DNA of 64,000 nucleotides from Pseudomonas sp. R4-35-07 (GTDB taxonomy: Bacteria > Pseudomonadota > Gammaproteobacteria > Pseudomonadales > Pseudomonadaceae): NCBI RefSeq assembly GCF_003852235.1, contig NZ_CP027732.1, positions 434,001 to 498,000 on the forward strand. The letters run 5' to 3'. Numbering within the stretch: position 1 is the stretch's first letter; each line of letters begins with the position of its first letter. The notes under the pieces are model-generated. The model was not told where the DNA came from. It did no database searches and saw only the letters and a list, made by a program, of their open reading frames with translations. Made by a program: the position numbers and the translations under genes. Below are positions 9,246 through 18,058 of this stretch, piece after piece.

Positions 9246-10754
9246 ATGTCCCAGGCAACAAAAATCACCCTCGCCGACACCCCAATGCGCTGGCAGGACG
9301 TCGTCGCCGTCGCCCGCCATGGCGCCGTGCTCGAACTCTCGGGCCACGCCTGGGCGCGTATCGACAATGCCCAGGCCATCGTGCAGCGCATCGTCGCCAG
9401 CGGCGAACGCGCCTATGGGGTGAACACCGGCCTGGGCGCGCTGTGCAATGTTTCGCTTGAGGGCGAGCAACTGAGCCAGTTGTCGCGCAACACCTTGCTC
9501 AGCCACGCCTGTGGTGTCGGTCCGGTACTGAGCGATGAGCAGACCCGCGCGATCATCTGCGCCGCCATCATCAACTACTGTCACGGCAAATCCGGCCTGC
9601 ACCCGCAAGTGGTGCATGCGCTGCTGGCGCTGCTCAACCACGGCATCACGCCGCAGGTGCCGTCCCAGGGTTCGGTCGGTTACCTGACCCACATGGCCCA
9701 TGTCGGCGTGGCGCTGCTCGGGGTCGGCAACGTCAGCTATCGCGGCCAGGTGGTGACCGCGCAAGCAGCGCTGGCAGCCGAAGGTTTGCAGCCGGTGGTA
9801 CTCGGCGCCAAGGATGGGCTGTGCCTGGTCAACGGCACGCCGTGCATGACCGGCCTGAGCTGCCTGGCCCTGGCCGATGCGCATCACTTGCTGGAATGGG
9901 CCGACGTGATCGGCGCCATGAGCTTCGAAGCCCAGCGCGGCCAGATCGACGCGTTCGACGAAGCAATCATCGCCCTCAAGCCGCACCCGGGCATGCAGCA
10001 CGTCGGCCGCCATCTGCGCGCCTTGCTCGACGGCAGTGAAGTGATCGCCAGCAGCCGGGGCATTCGTACCCAGGACGCCTTGAGCCTGCGCTCGATCCCG
10101 CAAATCCACGGCGCGGCGCGCGATCAGGTGGAGCACGCGACCCGCCAGATCGAGACCGAACTCAACAGCGCCACGGATAACCCGCTGCTGCTCGGCACGC
10201 CGGGCAACTACCGCGTGGTGTCCCAGGCCAACCCCCACGGGCAGTCCGTGGCAATGGCCGCCGACATGCTCGCCATCGCCATGGCCGAGATCGGCTCGGT
10301 GGCCGAACGCCGCCTGGACCGCCTGATCAACCCGCACGTCAGCGGTCTGCCGGCATTCCTGGTGAGCAACCCGGGGGTCAACTCCGGAATGATGATCGTG
10401 CAGTACGTCGCCGCTTCCTTGTGCGGGCAAAACCGCCAGTTGGCGCAACCGGCGGTGCTCGACAACTTTGTCACCTCGGGTCTGCAGGAAGACCACTTGA
10501 GCATGGGCACCAATGCCGCGCTCAAGCTGCATCAGCTACTGGCCAACGTTACCCAGATTCTGGCCATCGAATACCTGCTGGCGGCCCAGGCGTTCGAGTT
10601 CCTCAAGGACCAGCGTTTCGGCGCCGGCACCGACCGCGCCTGGCGCTTGCTGCGCGAAGTTGTACCGGCCTACGAAGAGGACCGCTGGCTGGCGCCGGAC
10701 ATCGCGGCCGCCGCCCACCTGCTCAAACACACCGCATTATCGAATGTGCACTGA
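9246..10754 (+). CDS. HutH-like protein lacking the MIO triad (HutH1)
   Basis: This 502-residue protein of the histidine/phenylalanine ammonia-lyase family is colinear with HutH over its whole length. The segment that should read [11 protein letters not shown] reads GSVGYLTH (residues 142-149), so the Ala-Ser-Gly that cyclises to the MIO electrophile is replaced and three residues are lost. The catalytic Tyr of QDPYSLR is Leu (QDALSLR), and the Phe of GGNFHAE is Pro (QANPHGQ). Tyr57, the Asn of LVNGT and the Glu of QEDH remain. The frame is intact and expressed in line with the next hutH. It is therefore unlikely to be a classical lyase. A subunit, binding or divergent catalytic role is open. 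Confidence 0.85.
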   Translation: MSQATKITLADTPMRWQDVVAVARHGAVLELSGHAWARIDNAQAIVQRIVASGERAYGVNTGLGALCNVSLEGEQLSQLSRNTLLSHACGVGPVLSDEQTRAIICAAIINYCHGKSGLHPQVVHALLALLNHGITPQVPSQGSVGYLTHMAHVGVALLGVGNVSYRGQVVTAQAALAAEGLQPVVLGAKDGLCLVNGTPCMTGLSCLALADAHHLLEWADVIGAMSFEAQRGQIDAFDEAIIALKPHPGMQHVGRHLRALLDGSEVIASSRGIRTQDALSLRSIPQIHGAARDQVEHATRQIETELNSATDNPLLLGTPGNYRVVSQANPHGQSVAMAADMLAIAMAEIGSVAERRLDRLINPHVSGLPAFLVSNPGVNSGMMIVQYVAASLCGQNRQLAQPAVLDNFVTSGLQEDHLSMGTNAALKLHQLLANVTQILAIEYLLAAQAFEFLKDQRFGAGTDRAWRLLREVVPAYEEDRWLAPDIAAAAHLLKHTALSNVH

Positions 10755-10764
10755 ACACCTATTC

Positions 10765-10775
10765 AAGAAGAACAA
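10765..10775 (+). promoter_or_regulatory. Candidate Crc/Hfq CA motif before hutH
   Basis: AAGAAGAACAA contains overlapping AAnAAnAA motifs and sits six bases before the AAGGAG ribosome binding site of hutH. This is where Hfq-Crc blocks translation of catabolic genes in Pseudomonas. Hut genes are known to be under carbon catabolite repression. Confidence 0.5.
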
Positions 10776-10793
10776 TTCACAAGGAGAACGAAT

Positions 10794-12326
10794 GTGACTG
10801 CGCTAAACCTGATTCCAGGCCAACTGAGCCTCGCCCAACTGCGGGCCATCTACCAGCAGCCGGTAACCCTCAGCCTGGATGACAGCGCCTCGGCCCAGAT
10901 TGAAGCCAGCGTGGCCTGTGTGGAGCAGATTCTCGCCGAGAACCGCACTGCGTATGGCATCAACACCGGTTTCGGCCTGCTGGCCTCGACCCGCATCGCC
11001 AGCGAAGACCTGGAAAACCTCCAGCGTTCCCTGGTGCTGTCCCATGCCGCCGGCGTGGGTGAGCCGATCAGCGATGCGCTGGTGCGGCTGGTCATGGTGC
11101 TCAAGGTCAACAGCCTGAGCCGTGGGTTTTCCGGGATTCGTCGACAGGTGATCGACGCGCTGATCGCACTGATCAACGCCGAGGTTTACCCGCATATTCC
11201 GCTCAAGGGCTCGGTCGGTGCATCCGGTGACCTGGCGCCGCTGGCCCATATGTCCCTGGTGCTGCTCGGCGAAGGCAAGGCGCGTTACCAGGGCGAGTGG
11301 CTTTCGGCCACCGACGCATTGAAAATCGCCGGCCTCACGCCGCTGACCCTGGCTGCCAAAGAGGGCCTGGCCCTGCTCAACGGCACTCAGGTGTCCACCG
11401 CCTACGCCTTGCGCGGCCTGTTCGAGGGCGAAGACCTGTTCGCCGGTGCGCTGGTCTGCGGCGGCCTTACCGTGGAAGCGGTGCTCGGCTCGCGCTCGCC
11501 GTTCGACGCGCGTATTCATGCCGCGCGCGGCCAACGTGGGCAGATCGATTCGGCGGCGGCCTATCGTGACCTGCTCGGCGAAAGCAGCCAGGTGTCCCAG
11601 TCGCACCAGAACTGCGACAAGGTGCAAGACCCGTATTCCCTGCGTTGCCAGCCACAAGTGATGGGCGCCTGCCTGACCCAGTTCCGCCAGGCTGCCGACG
11701 TGTTGGTCGTTGAAGCCAACGCCGTGTCGGATAACCCGCTGGTGTTTGCCGCTGAAGGCGATGTGATTTCCGGCGGCAACTTCCACGCCGAACCGGTGGC
11801 CATGGCCGCCGACAACATGGCCTTGGCCATCGCCGAAATCGGCTCCCTCAGTGAGCGCCGTACCTCGTTGATGATGGACAAGCACATGTCGCAATTGCCG
11901 CCGTTCCTGGTGGGCAATGGCGGGGTCAACTCCGGTTTCATGATCGCCCAGGTCACGGCTGCGGCCCTCGCCAGCGAAAACAAGGCGCTGGCCCATCCCC
12001 ATAGCGTCGACAGCCTGCCGACGTCGGCCAACCAGGAAGACCACGTGTCCATGGCCCCGGCCGCGGGCAAGCGCCTGTGGGAAATGGCCGAGAACACCCG
12101 TGGCATTCTGGCTGTTGAGTGGCTGGCCGCCTGCCAGGGGCTGGATCTGCGCGACGGCTTGAAAACCTCGCCAACACTGGAAAAAGCCCGTGGCCTGTTG
12201 CGTGACAAAGTGGCGTTCTATGACAAGGACCGTTTCTTCGCCCCGGACATCATCGCCGCCAGCGAACTGCTCGCCAGCCGTTGCCTGAATGAACTGGTGC
12301 CGGCCAAGTTGTTGCCAAGTCTGTAA
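10794..12326 (+). CDS. hutH: Histidine ammonia-lyase HutH
   Basis: HutH deaminates histidine to trans-urocanate. The 510-residue product carries the MIO triad Ala143-Ser144-Gly145 within [11 protein letters not shown], Tyr54 (AYGINTGFG), the Asn of [21 protein letters not shown] and SANQEDH, so all catalytic positions are present. The start is GTG at 10794, nine bases after AAGGAG; an ATG two bases upstream is out of frame. It follows the MIO-less paralogue by 39 bases and should supply the actual lyase activity of the locus. Confidence 0.97.
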   Translation: MTALNLIPGQLSLAQLRAIYQQPVTLSLDDSASAQIEASVACVEQILAENRTAYGINTGFGLLASTRIASEDLENLQRSLVLSHAAGVGEPISDALVRLVMVLKVNSLSRGFSGIRRQVIDALIALINAEVYPHIPLKGSVGASGDLAPLAHMSLVLLGEGKARYQGEWLSATDALKIAGLTPLTLAAKEGLALLNGTQVSTAYALRGLFEGEDLFAGALVCGGLTVEAVLGSRSPFDARIHAARGQRGQIDSAAAYRDLLGESSQVSQSHQNCDKVQDPYSLRCQPQVMGACLTQFRQAADVLVVEANAVSDNPLVFAAEGDVISGGNFHAEPVAMAADNMALAIAEIGSLSERRTSLMMDKHMSQLPPFLVGNGGVNSGFMIAQVTAAALASENKALAHPHSVDSLPTSANQEDHVSMAPAAGKRLWEMAENTRGILAVEWLAACQGLDLRDGLKTSPTLEKARGLLRDKVAFYDKDRFFAPDIIAASELLASRCLNELVPAKLLPSL

Positions 12327-12335
12327 CTGCGTGCC

Positions 12336-12448
12336 GATCGTTCCCGCGCTCCGCGTGGGAATGCCGCCCTGGACGCTCTGCGTCCGCTTTTAGAGTGGTG
12401 ACGCGGAGCGTCACAGGATGCATTCCCACGCAGAGCGTGGGAACGATC
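12336..12448. repeat. REPIN, type B
   Basis: The outer arms GATCGTTCCCGCGCTCCGCG and GAGCGTGGGAACGATC, with an inner pair around GACGCTCTGCGTCC, lie between hutH and hutI. It is the same family as 9116-9228, in the same arrangement. Confidence 0.93.
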
Positions 12449-12492
12449 TTCTCCTCATAAGAATGTCTCATCGATAACTGAGGGAGGCGTTG

Positions 12493-13698
12493 ATGAAAAC
12501 CCTTTGGCAACACTGCCACATCGCAACCATGGCCCATGGCAAGTACTCGATCATCGAGGACGCCGCCATGGTCACCGCACATTCGCTCATCGAGTGGATC
12601 GGCCCGCGCAGCCAAGTGCCGCCGGCGGATTACGCACAGGTCCACGACCTGCAAGGCGCGTGGGTCACCCCCGGGCTGATCGACTGCCATACCCACACGG
12701 TGTTTGGCGGTAACCGCAGCGGCGAATTCGAGCAGCGCCTCGAAGGCGTCAGCTATGCGGACATCGCGGCTAAGGGCGGCGGCATCGCCAGCACCGTGCG
12801 CGCTACTCGTGCGGCGACGGAAGATGAGTTGTTCGTCAGCGCGGAAAAACGCCTGCGCAGTCTGTTGCGCGACGGCGTGACCACGGTGGAGATCAAGTCC
12901 GGCTACGGCCTGGACCTGGCTAACGAACGCAAGATGCTGCGTGTGGCGCGACGCCTTGGGCAAGCGCTGCCGGTGAGCGTGCGCGCCACCTGCCTGGCGG
13001 CCCACGCGTTGCCGCCGGAGTACAAAGACCGCGCCGATGACTACATCGAGCACATCTGCAATGAGATGTTGCCGGCCCTGGCGGCCGAAGGGCTGGTGGA
13101 TGCGGTGGATGCGTTCTGTGAATACCTGGCGTTTTCCACCGAGCAGGTGGAACGTGTGTTCAAAGTGGCCCAGCAACTCGGCCTGCCGGTGAAATTGCAC
13201 GCCGAGCAATTGTCTTCCCTGCATGGCTCCAGCCTGGCGGCGCGCTATCAGGCGTTGTCGGCGGACCACCTGGAATTCATGACCGAAGAGGATGCCATCG
13301 CCATGGCTGCTGCCGGCACGGTCGCCGTGTTGTTGCCGGGCGCGTTCTACTTCCTGCGTGAAACCCAGTTGCCGCCCATGGAGGCCTTGCGCAAACACGG
13401 CGTGAAGATTGCCATTGCCAGCGACCTCAACCCCGGCACCTCACCGGCACTGTCGGTGCGCCTGATGCTGAACATGGCCTGCACCCTGTTCCGCATGACC
13501 CCGGAAGAAGCCCTGGCCGGCGCCACGCAGCATGCGGCCACCGCGCTGGGCATGGGCGATACCCATGGTTCCCTGGAAGTGGGCAAGGTCGCGGATTTTG
13601 TCGCATGGCAGATCGATCGCCCCGCCGACCTGGCCTATTGGCTGGGTGGCGAACTGGATAAACGCGTCGTACGCCATGGCGTCGACGTCACTGTGTAA
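12493..13698 (+). CDS. hutI: Imidazolonepropionase HutI
   Basis: HutI hydrolyses 4-imidazolone-5-propionate to N-formiminoglutamate. The 401-residue amidohydrolase shows the metal-binding [12 protein letters not shown] (near residue 66), [16 protein letters not shown] and [10 protein letters not shown] motifs. The ATG at 12493 follows GGGAGG by five bases. It is twelve bases upstream of hutG, so the two are cotranscribed. Confidence 0.97.
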   Translation: MKTLWQHCHIATMAHGKYSIIEDAAMVTAHSLIEWIGPRSQVPPADYAQVHDLQGAWVTPGLIDCHTHTVFGGNRSGEFEQRLEGVSYADIAAKGGGIASTVRATRAATEDELFVSAEKRLRSLLRDGVTTVEIKSGYGLDLANERKMLRVARRLGQALPVSVRATCLAAHALPPEYKDRADDYIEHICNEMLPALAAEGLVDAVDAFCEYLAFSTEQVERVFKVAQQLGLPVKLHAEQLSSLHGSSLAARYQALSADHLEFMTEEDAIAMAAAGTVAVLLPGAFYFLRETQLPPMEALRKHGVKIAIASDLNPGTSPALSVRLMLNMACTLFRMTPEEALAGATQHAATALGMGDTHGSLEVGKVADFVAWQIDRPADLAYWLGGELDKRVVRHGVDVTV

Positions 13699-13709
13699 GG
13701 AGTCGCGTT

Positions 13710-14510
13710 GTGGATAAGGTACTGACATTCAAACAAGGCAACACACCGCTGCTGATCAGCATGCCCCACGCGGGCCTGCGGCTGACGCCTGCGGTGGAAG
13801 CCGGGTTGATCCCCGAAGCGCAAAGCCTGCCGGACACTGATTGGCACATCCCCACGCTGTATGACTTTGCCGATGAACTCGGTGCCAGCACCTTGTCGGC
13901 CGAGTATTCGCGGTTCGTCATCGACTTGAATCGGCCGTCCGATAACAAGCCGCTCTACGCGGGCGCTACCACCGGCCTGTTCCCGGAGACGCTGTTCGAT
14001 GGCGTGCCGTTGTTCCGCGACGGACAGATACCCTCCGAGACCGAGCGCGCTACCTATCTGCAAAAAATCTGGGGGCCATATCACCGCACGCTGCAAGAGG
14101 AACTCGCCCGCCTCAAGGCCGAGTTCGGCTATGCGCTGCTGTTCGACGCGCATTCGATCCGCTCGGTGATCCCGCACCTGTTCGACGGCAAATTGCCGGA
14201 CTTCAACCTCGGCACCTTCAACGGCGCCGCGTGCGATCCGCAACTGGCCCGCCAGCTCGAAGCCATCTGCGCCAATCACCCGCAATACACCCATGTGCTG
14301 AACGGGCGCTTCAAGGGCGGCCATATCACCCGGCACTACGGCGACCCGGCGCAGGATATTCATGCGGTGCAGTTGGAGTTGTGTCAGAGCACGTATATGG
14401 AGGAGATCGAGCCGTTCCGCTATCGCGAGGACTTGGCCGCGCCGACGCGGGTGGTGTTGAGGCAGTTGCTGGATGGATTTCTGGCTTGGGGGCAGAAGCA
14501 CTATCGTTGA
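13710..14510 (+). CDS. hutG: N-formylglutamate deformylase HutG
   Basis: HutG (N-formylglutamate amidohydrolase) yields glutamate and formate and completes the HutF-dependent route. Its 266 residues include LLISMPHAG near the N-terminus, DLNRP, LFDAHSIRS and GRFKGGHITRHYG. The start is GTG at 13710 with TAAGGAG eight bases before it. It ends the hut cluster. The next coding sequence is on the IS200/IS605-type element. Confidence 0.95.
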   Translation: MDKVLTFKQGNTPLLISMPHAGLRLTPAVEAGLIPEAQSLPDTDWHIPTLYDFADELGASTLSAEYSRFVIDLNRPSDNKPLYAGATTGLFPETLFDGVPLFRDGQIPSETERATYLQKIWGPYHRTLQEELARLKAEFGYALLFDAHSIRSVIPHLFDGKLPDFNLGTFNGAACDPQLARQLEAICANHPQYTHVLNGRFKGGHITRHYGDPAQDIHAVQLELCQSTYMEEIEPFRYREDLAAPTRVVLRQLLDGFLAWGQKHYR

Positions 14511-14810
14511 TGCAGGTGACTGGTAAGCATGCAGTAGGAATCATGCGATGCGGTGGTAGCAATTGTTGGGTAAAAATGTAAGGCGTCTACCATTGTCCTT
14601 GTAGTTGGCGTCTTTATTGATGGCGCGAGAGCTGAGGCATCTAGGTTCCTTGGTAGGCTGCGCACCCGCAGCGTCGATGGAATAAGGTAGGGCCGGGTGT
14701 CTCAAGAAGGGGATTTCAACGTTGTTCTAAGCCAAGTGCAGATGGCGGCTATTTTGACGCGCGAATCTTTGAGTCCTATGGAGGTCGCGACCTGCACAAT
14801 TCGGGTTTAT
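14511..14810 (+). other. Gene-poor stretch between hutG and the tnpB element
   Basis: These 300 bases are AT-richer and less codon-structured than the flanks. Apart from the fragment starting at 14697 I see no convincing gene. TTTAT at 14806-14810 is a plausible left target motif for the IS200/IS605-type element. Confidence 0.4.
14697..14810 (+). pseudogene. Possible 5' fragment of a gene cut by the tnpB element
   Basis: A GTG at 14697 is preceded by AAGG at a usable distance and opens a frame reading MSQEGDFNVVLSQVQMAAIL, which looks like genuine protein. The frame then runs into the hairpin-rich left end of the tnpB element and loses sense. No matching 3' part is visible in the 66 bases between the element and pip, so the gene would have been lost beyond this point. 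I cannot name the family with confidence. Confidence 0.3.
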
Positions 14811-16319
14811 CTTTTTGCGCGAGAACCCTCGCCCTTCAGGGCGGGGATGGATAGCGCTGACGGCAAAGCCGTCCTGAAGAGGTGTCTGCTGCTGCTGCTC
14901 TGCCTCCATGCCGGCTCCACCGCAGATGCCGGCGAGCCACAAGACCCAGTGAGCGGTGCATAAAAAACGCAATACTTTCCACGTCTAACATCATTGTCAT
15001 GAGTCATAAGCCACACTACAGTCGCATGATGAAACGACTCCAAGCCTTTAAGTACCAACTGATGCCAGATGGCAACCAAGAGCGGCAAATGCGCTGTTTT
15101 GCGGGGTCGTGTCGGTTCGTTTTTAACAAGGCGCTGGCGTTACAGAAATCCAATCATGAGGCCGGAAACAAGTTCATGGGCTATGTTGAAATGGCTGCCA
15201 GGCTTCCCATATGGAAGCGAGAGGCGGGCTTTGAGTGGCTCAAGGATGCGCCATCCCAAGCACTTCAACATACCCTCAAAGACCTTGAGCGGGCCTATTC
15301 CAACTTTTTTGCCAGGCGTGCCGACTTTCCCCGCTTTAAGCGCAAAGGCAAGAGCGAGAGCTTTCGTTACCCGGACAGCAAACAATTCAAGATCGACGCA
15401 GCCAACCAGCGTATTTTTCTGCCCAAGCTGGGCTGGATACGCTACCGCAACAGCCGCGATATTCTGGGCAAGGCCAAGAACATCACCATTAGCCAGTCTT
15501 GCGGCAAATGGTACGTCAGTATCCAGACAGAGCGTGAGGTAGAACAATCATTCCCACAAGGCGATGCCGTGGGTATCGACTTGGGGATCACCCGATTTGC
15601 CACGCTCTCAGACGGAACGTTCTACAAACCGCTCAACAGCTTCAGGCAACACGAAAGCCGCCTGCGCAAAGCGCAGCGAGTGATGAGCCATAAGGTTAAA
15701 TTCAGCAAAAACTGGAAGAGAGCGAAAGCCCGCGTCCAGCGTATTTACAGCCATATCGGTAACGCCCGCCGCGACTACCTGCACAAAACCACATCCAGCA
15801 TCAGCAAAAACCACGCGATGGTGTGTGTCGAGGACTTGCAGGTTCGGAATATGTCCAAGTCATCGGCGGGCGACAGCGAGCAGCCCGGCAAGAATGTTCG
15901 GGCCAAGTCCTGCCTGAACAAGTCCATCCTCGACCAAGGTTGGTTCGAGTTTCGGCGGCAACTGGACTACAAGTTGGCGTGGAAGGGAGGATGCCTCGTT
16001 GCGGTCCCGCCGCACTACACAAGCCAGACCTGCCCATGTTGTGCTCATATCTGCAAGGACAACCGGCAGACTCAAGCCAAGTTCCGATGTGTCGAGTGTG
16101 GTTTTTCAGAAAACGCCGATGTAGTCGGCGCGATCAATGTTTTAAGGGCGGGATACGCCCGGTTAGCCTGTGAAGTGAACGGTGCTGTCAAGCCGTCAGC
16201 AGCAGGAACCCACCGAGGTGAGTCAGCCCTAACAGGCTGAACACGGTAGGAGTCCCCTTCCTTTCCAGCTTGTCTGGCGAGGTTCTGCGTAGCAGACTGA
16301 GAGGTGGGGAGGATGTCAA
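14811..16319 (+). mobile_element. IS200/IS605 superfamily element with tnpB only (IS1341-like)
   Basis: The element encodes TnpB but no Y1 transposase TnpA. The right end reads GGGGAGGATGTCAA (16306-16319), the typical terminal block of this superfamily, ending in the TCAA cleavage motif known from IS608. The left end is less sure: TTTAT at 14806-14810 followed by a hairpin at 14826-14847 (CGCCCT/AGGGCG stem) and a second at 14859-14873 (GACGGC/GCCGTC). It has no terminal inverted repeats, as expected. It would need TnpA in trans to move. Confidence 0.75.
15029..16240 (+). CDS. tnpB: RNA-guided endonuclease TnpB
   Basis: TnpB is the omegaRNA-guided DNA nuclease ancestral to Cas12. The 403-residue protein keeps the RuvC acidic triad: Asp184 (GIDLGI), Glu268 (CVEDL) and Asp364 (NADVVGAIN). 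It also has the zinc finger Cys335/Cys338 and Cys354/Cys357 (TCPCC, FRCVECGF). The N-terminal domain begins MKRLQAFKYQL, the usual TnpB opening. In-frame starts at 14999 and 15026 are alternatives, and no strong ribosome binding site decides. The frame is intact, so activity is plausible. The 3' end overlaps the predicted omegaRNA. Confidence 0.92.
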   Translation: MKRLQAFKYQLMPDGNQERQMRCFAGSCRFVFNKALALQKSNHEAGNKFMGYVEMAARLPIWKREAGFEWLKDAPSQALQHTLKDLERAYSNFFARRADFPRFKRKGKSESFRYPDSKQFKIDAANQRIFLPKLGWIRYRNSRDILGKAKNITISQSCGKWYVSIQTEREVEQSFPQGDAVGIDLGITRFATLSDGTFYKPLNSFRQHESRLRKAQRVMSHKVKFSKNWKRAKARVQRIYSHIGNARRDYLHKTTSSISKNHAMVCVEDLQVRNMSKSSAGDSEQPGKNVRAKSCLNKSILDQGWFEFRRQLDYKLAWKGGCLVAVPPHYTSQTCPCCAHICKDNRQTQAKFRCVECGFSENADVVGAINVLRAGYARLACEVNGAVKPSAAGTHRGESALTG

Positions 16320-16339
16320 GATGCCGGACGGCAAGAATA
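16190..16339 (+). ncRNA. Predicted omegaRNA (reRNA) of TnpB with guide
   Basis: In known TnpB systems the guide RNA is processed from the tnpB 3' end through the right end, and the guide is the flanking host DNA. Here a perfect stem TCAGCC/GGCTGA (16223-16240) includes the tnpB stop. Further structured sequence continues to TCAA at 16316-16319. The first 16-20 host bases, starting GATGCCGGACGGC at 16320, would be the guide. The 5' limit is approximate. Confidence 0.55.
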
Positions 16340-16385
16340 ATAGACGTCCCCCCAGGGATGAACCCGACACCCTACGGAGCGCGCA

Positions 16386-17357
16386 ATGCAGACTTGGTAC
16401 CCGCAGATCAAACCCTACGCCCGGCACGATCTGGCAGTCGATGATGTTCACACCCTGTACGTCGATGAAAGCGGCTCCCCCGAAGGGCTGCCTGTGGTTT
16501 TCATTCATGGCGGCCCAGGCTCCGGTTGTGATGCCCAGAGCCGGTGCTACTTCGATCCGAACCTGTACCGCATCGTTACCTTCGACCAACGCGGCTGCGG
16601 GCGCTCCACCCCGCGCGCGAGCCTGGAAAACAACACCACCTGGGACCTGGTCGCTGACCTTGAGCGCATCCGCGAGCACCTGGGCATCGACAAATGGGTG
16701 CTGTTCGGTGGCTCCTGGGGTTCGACGCTGTCCCTGGCCTACGCGCAAACCCATCCCGAGCGCGTGCATGGCCTGATCGTGCGCGGCATTTTCCTCGCGC
16801 GCCCACAGGACATCGAATGGTTCTACCAGGCCGGTGCGAGCCGCCTGTTCCCGGACTACTGGCAGGACTACCTCGCGCCGATTCCTGTCGATGAGCGTCA
16901 CGACATGATCGCGGCCTACCACAAGCGCCTGACCGGCAACGACCAGATCGCCCAGATGCACGCGGCCAAGGCCTGGTCCGGTTGGGAAGGGCGCATGCTC
17001 GGCCTGTGCCCGAGCCCGCAGCATGTTGAGCGCTTCTCCGAGCCGCAGCGTGCCTTGTCCATCGCCCGTATCGAATGCCATTACTTCACTAACAACTCGT
17101 TCCTGGAGCCCAACCAGCTGATTCGCGACATGCACAAGATCGCCCATCTGCCTGGCGTCATCATTCATGGCCGCTACGATATGATCTGTACGCTGGATAA
17201 CGCCTGGGAGCTGCATCAGGCCTGGCCGAACAGCGAACTGCAGGTCATCCGCGAAGCGGGGCATGCCGCGTCCGAGCCTGGCATTACCGATGCGCTGGTA
17301 CGCGCAACCGGCGAAATGGCACGGCGCCTGCTTGATTTGCCGCCTGAAGAAGCATGA
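16386..17357 (+). CDS. pip: Proline iminopeptidase
   Basis: This cytoplasmic alpha/beta hydrolase releases N-terminal proline from peptides. The 323 residues include the oxyanion motif HGGPGSG (near residue 42), the nucleophile elbow GGSWGS (near residue 110), an acidic residue in HGRYDMIC and the histidine in EAGHAA. The start follows ACGGAG by six bases. Its promoter is only 66 bases from the end of the tnpB element, so part of the native upstream region may have been replaced. The stop overlaps dtd by four bases. Confidence 0.95.
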   Translation: MQTWYPQIKPYARHDLAVDDVHTLYVDESGSPEGLPVVFIHGGPGSGCDAQSRCYFDPNLYRIVTFDQRGCGRSTPRASLENNTTWDLVADLERIREHLGIDKWVLFGGSWGSTLSLAYAQTHPERVHGLIVRGIFLARPQDIEWFYQAGASRLFPDYWQDYLAPIPVDERHDMIAAYHKRLTGNDQIAQMHAAKAWSGWEGRMLGLCPSPQHVERFSEPQRALSIARIECHYFTNNSFLEPNQLIRDMHKIAHLPGVIIHGRYDMICTLDNAWELHQAWPNSELQVIREAGHAASEPGITDALVRATGEMARRLLDLPPEEA

Positions 17358-17791
17358 AGGGCCTGTTGCAACGGGTGCGAGGCGCCCGGGTCGAGGTTGC
17401 CGGCGAAGTCGTCGGGGCGATTGAGCAGGGTTTGCTGGTGCTGGTGGCCGTCGAACCTTCAGATACCCCCGAGAGCGCCGATAAACTGCTGCATAAGCTG
17501 CTTAACTATCGGGTGTTCAGCGACGACGAGGGCAAGATGAACCTGTCGTTGAAGGACATCGGCGGCGGTTTGCTGCTGGTGTCGCAGTTCACGCTGGCGG
17601 CGGACACCAAAAGCGGGCTGCGGCCAAGCTTCTCCACAGCGGCCCCGCCGGCCCTGGGAGCGGCGCTGTTTGATCACTTGTTGTTACAAGCGCAACAATT
17701 GCATGGCAAGGTGGCGTCAGGGCGTTTTGGCGCGGATATGCAGGTGCATCTGGTCAATGATGGCCCTGTGACCTTCCTCTTACAGACCTGA
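17354..17791 (+). CDS. dtd: D-aminoacyl-tRNA deacylase
   Basis: Dtd hydrolyses D-aminoacyl-tRNA, protecting translation from D-Tyr and other D-amino acids. The 145-residue protein shows the two active-site signatures, SQFTLAAD (near residue 76) and the NxPxT type sequence NDGPVTF near the C-terminus. It is coupled to pip by an ATGA overlap, an arrangement also seen in P. aeruginosa. Confidence 0.95.
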   Translation: MKGLLQRVRGARVEVAGEVVGAIEQGLLVLVAVEPSDTPESADKLLHKLLNYRVFSDDEGKMNLSLKDIGGGLLLVSQFTLAADTKSGLRPSFSTAAPPALGAALFDHLLLQAQQLHGKVASGRFGADMQVHLVNDGPVTFLLQT

Positions 17792-18058
17792 ATGTATGAA
17801 AAACGACGTTAATGCCTAAAAACGCAGGGTTTCGCTACAAATACTTCGTTGTCCCTGATGCGTTGTCTCGCGGGCTACTAGATAATCGCGCGCTACGGGG
17901 ATCAGCGTTGTTTGGTCCATTTTTGACTTAGGTAGAGACTTGTCCGACAAACCAGTGGGGAATCATTTTGCCCCTGAGGAGTCGGAACAATGCTCGCCAA
18001 CCTGGCATATAGATAGCTGGCCGTTGGTTTTTTGATCTGTTTTCGGCGAGGGTTGCTC

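Noticed and set aside
8259..10532. Very long minus-strand open frame (over 750 codons) across hutV and the first hutH
   Set aside because: It is the antisense shadow of two clear genes in GC-rich DNA. Its translation is rich in His, Gln, Arg and Gly and resembles no protein family.
9246..10754. MIO-less hutH copy as a decaying pseudogene
   Set aside because: There is no frameshift or stop, length is normal, and other conserved blocks and third-position bias are kept. It looks like a maintained gene.
17792..18058. Possible small RNA or extra gene between dtd and opgG
   Set aside because: The 267 bases hold no convincing frame, promoter-terminator pair or known RNA motif. It is treated as the opgG leader.
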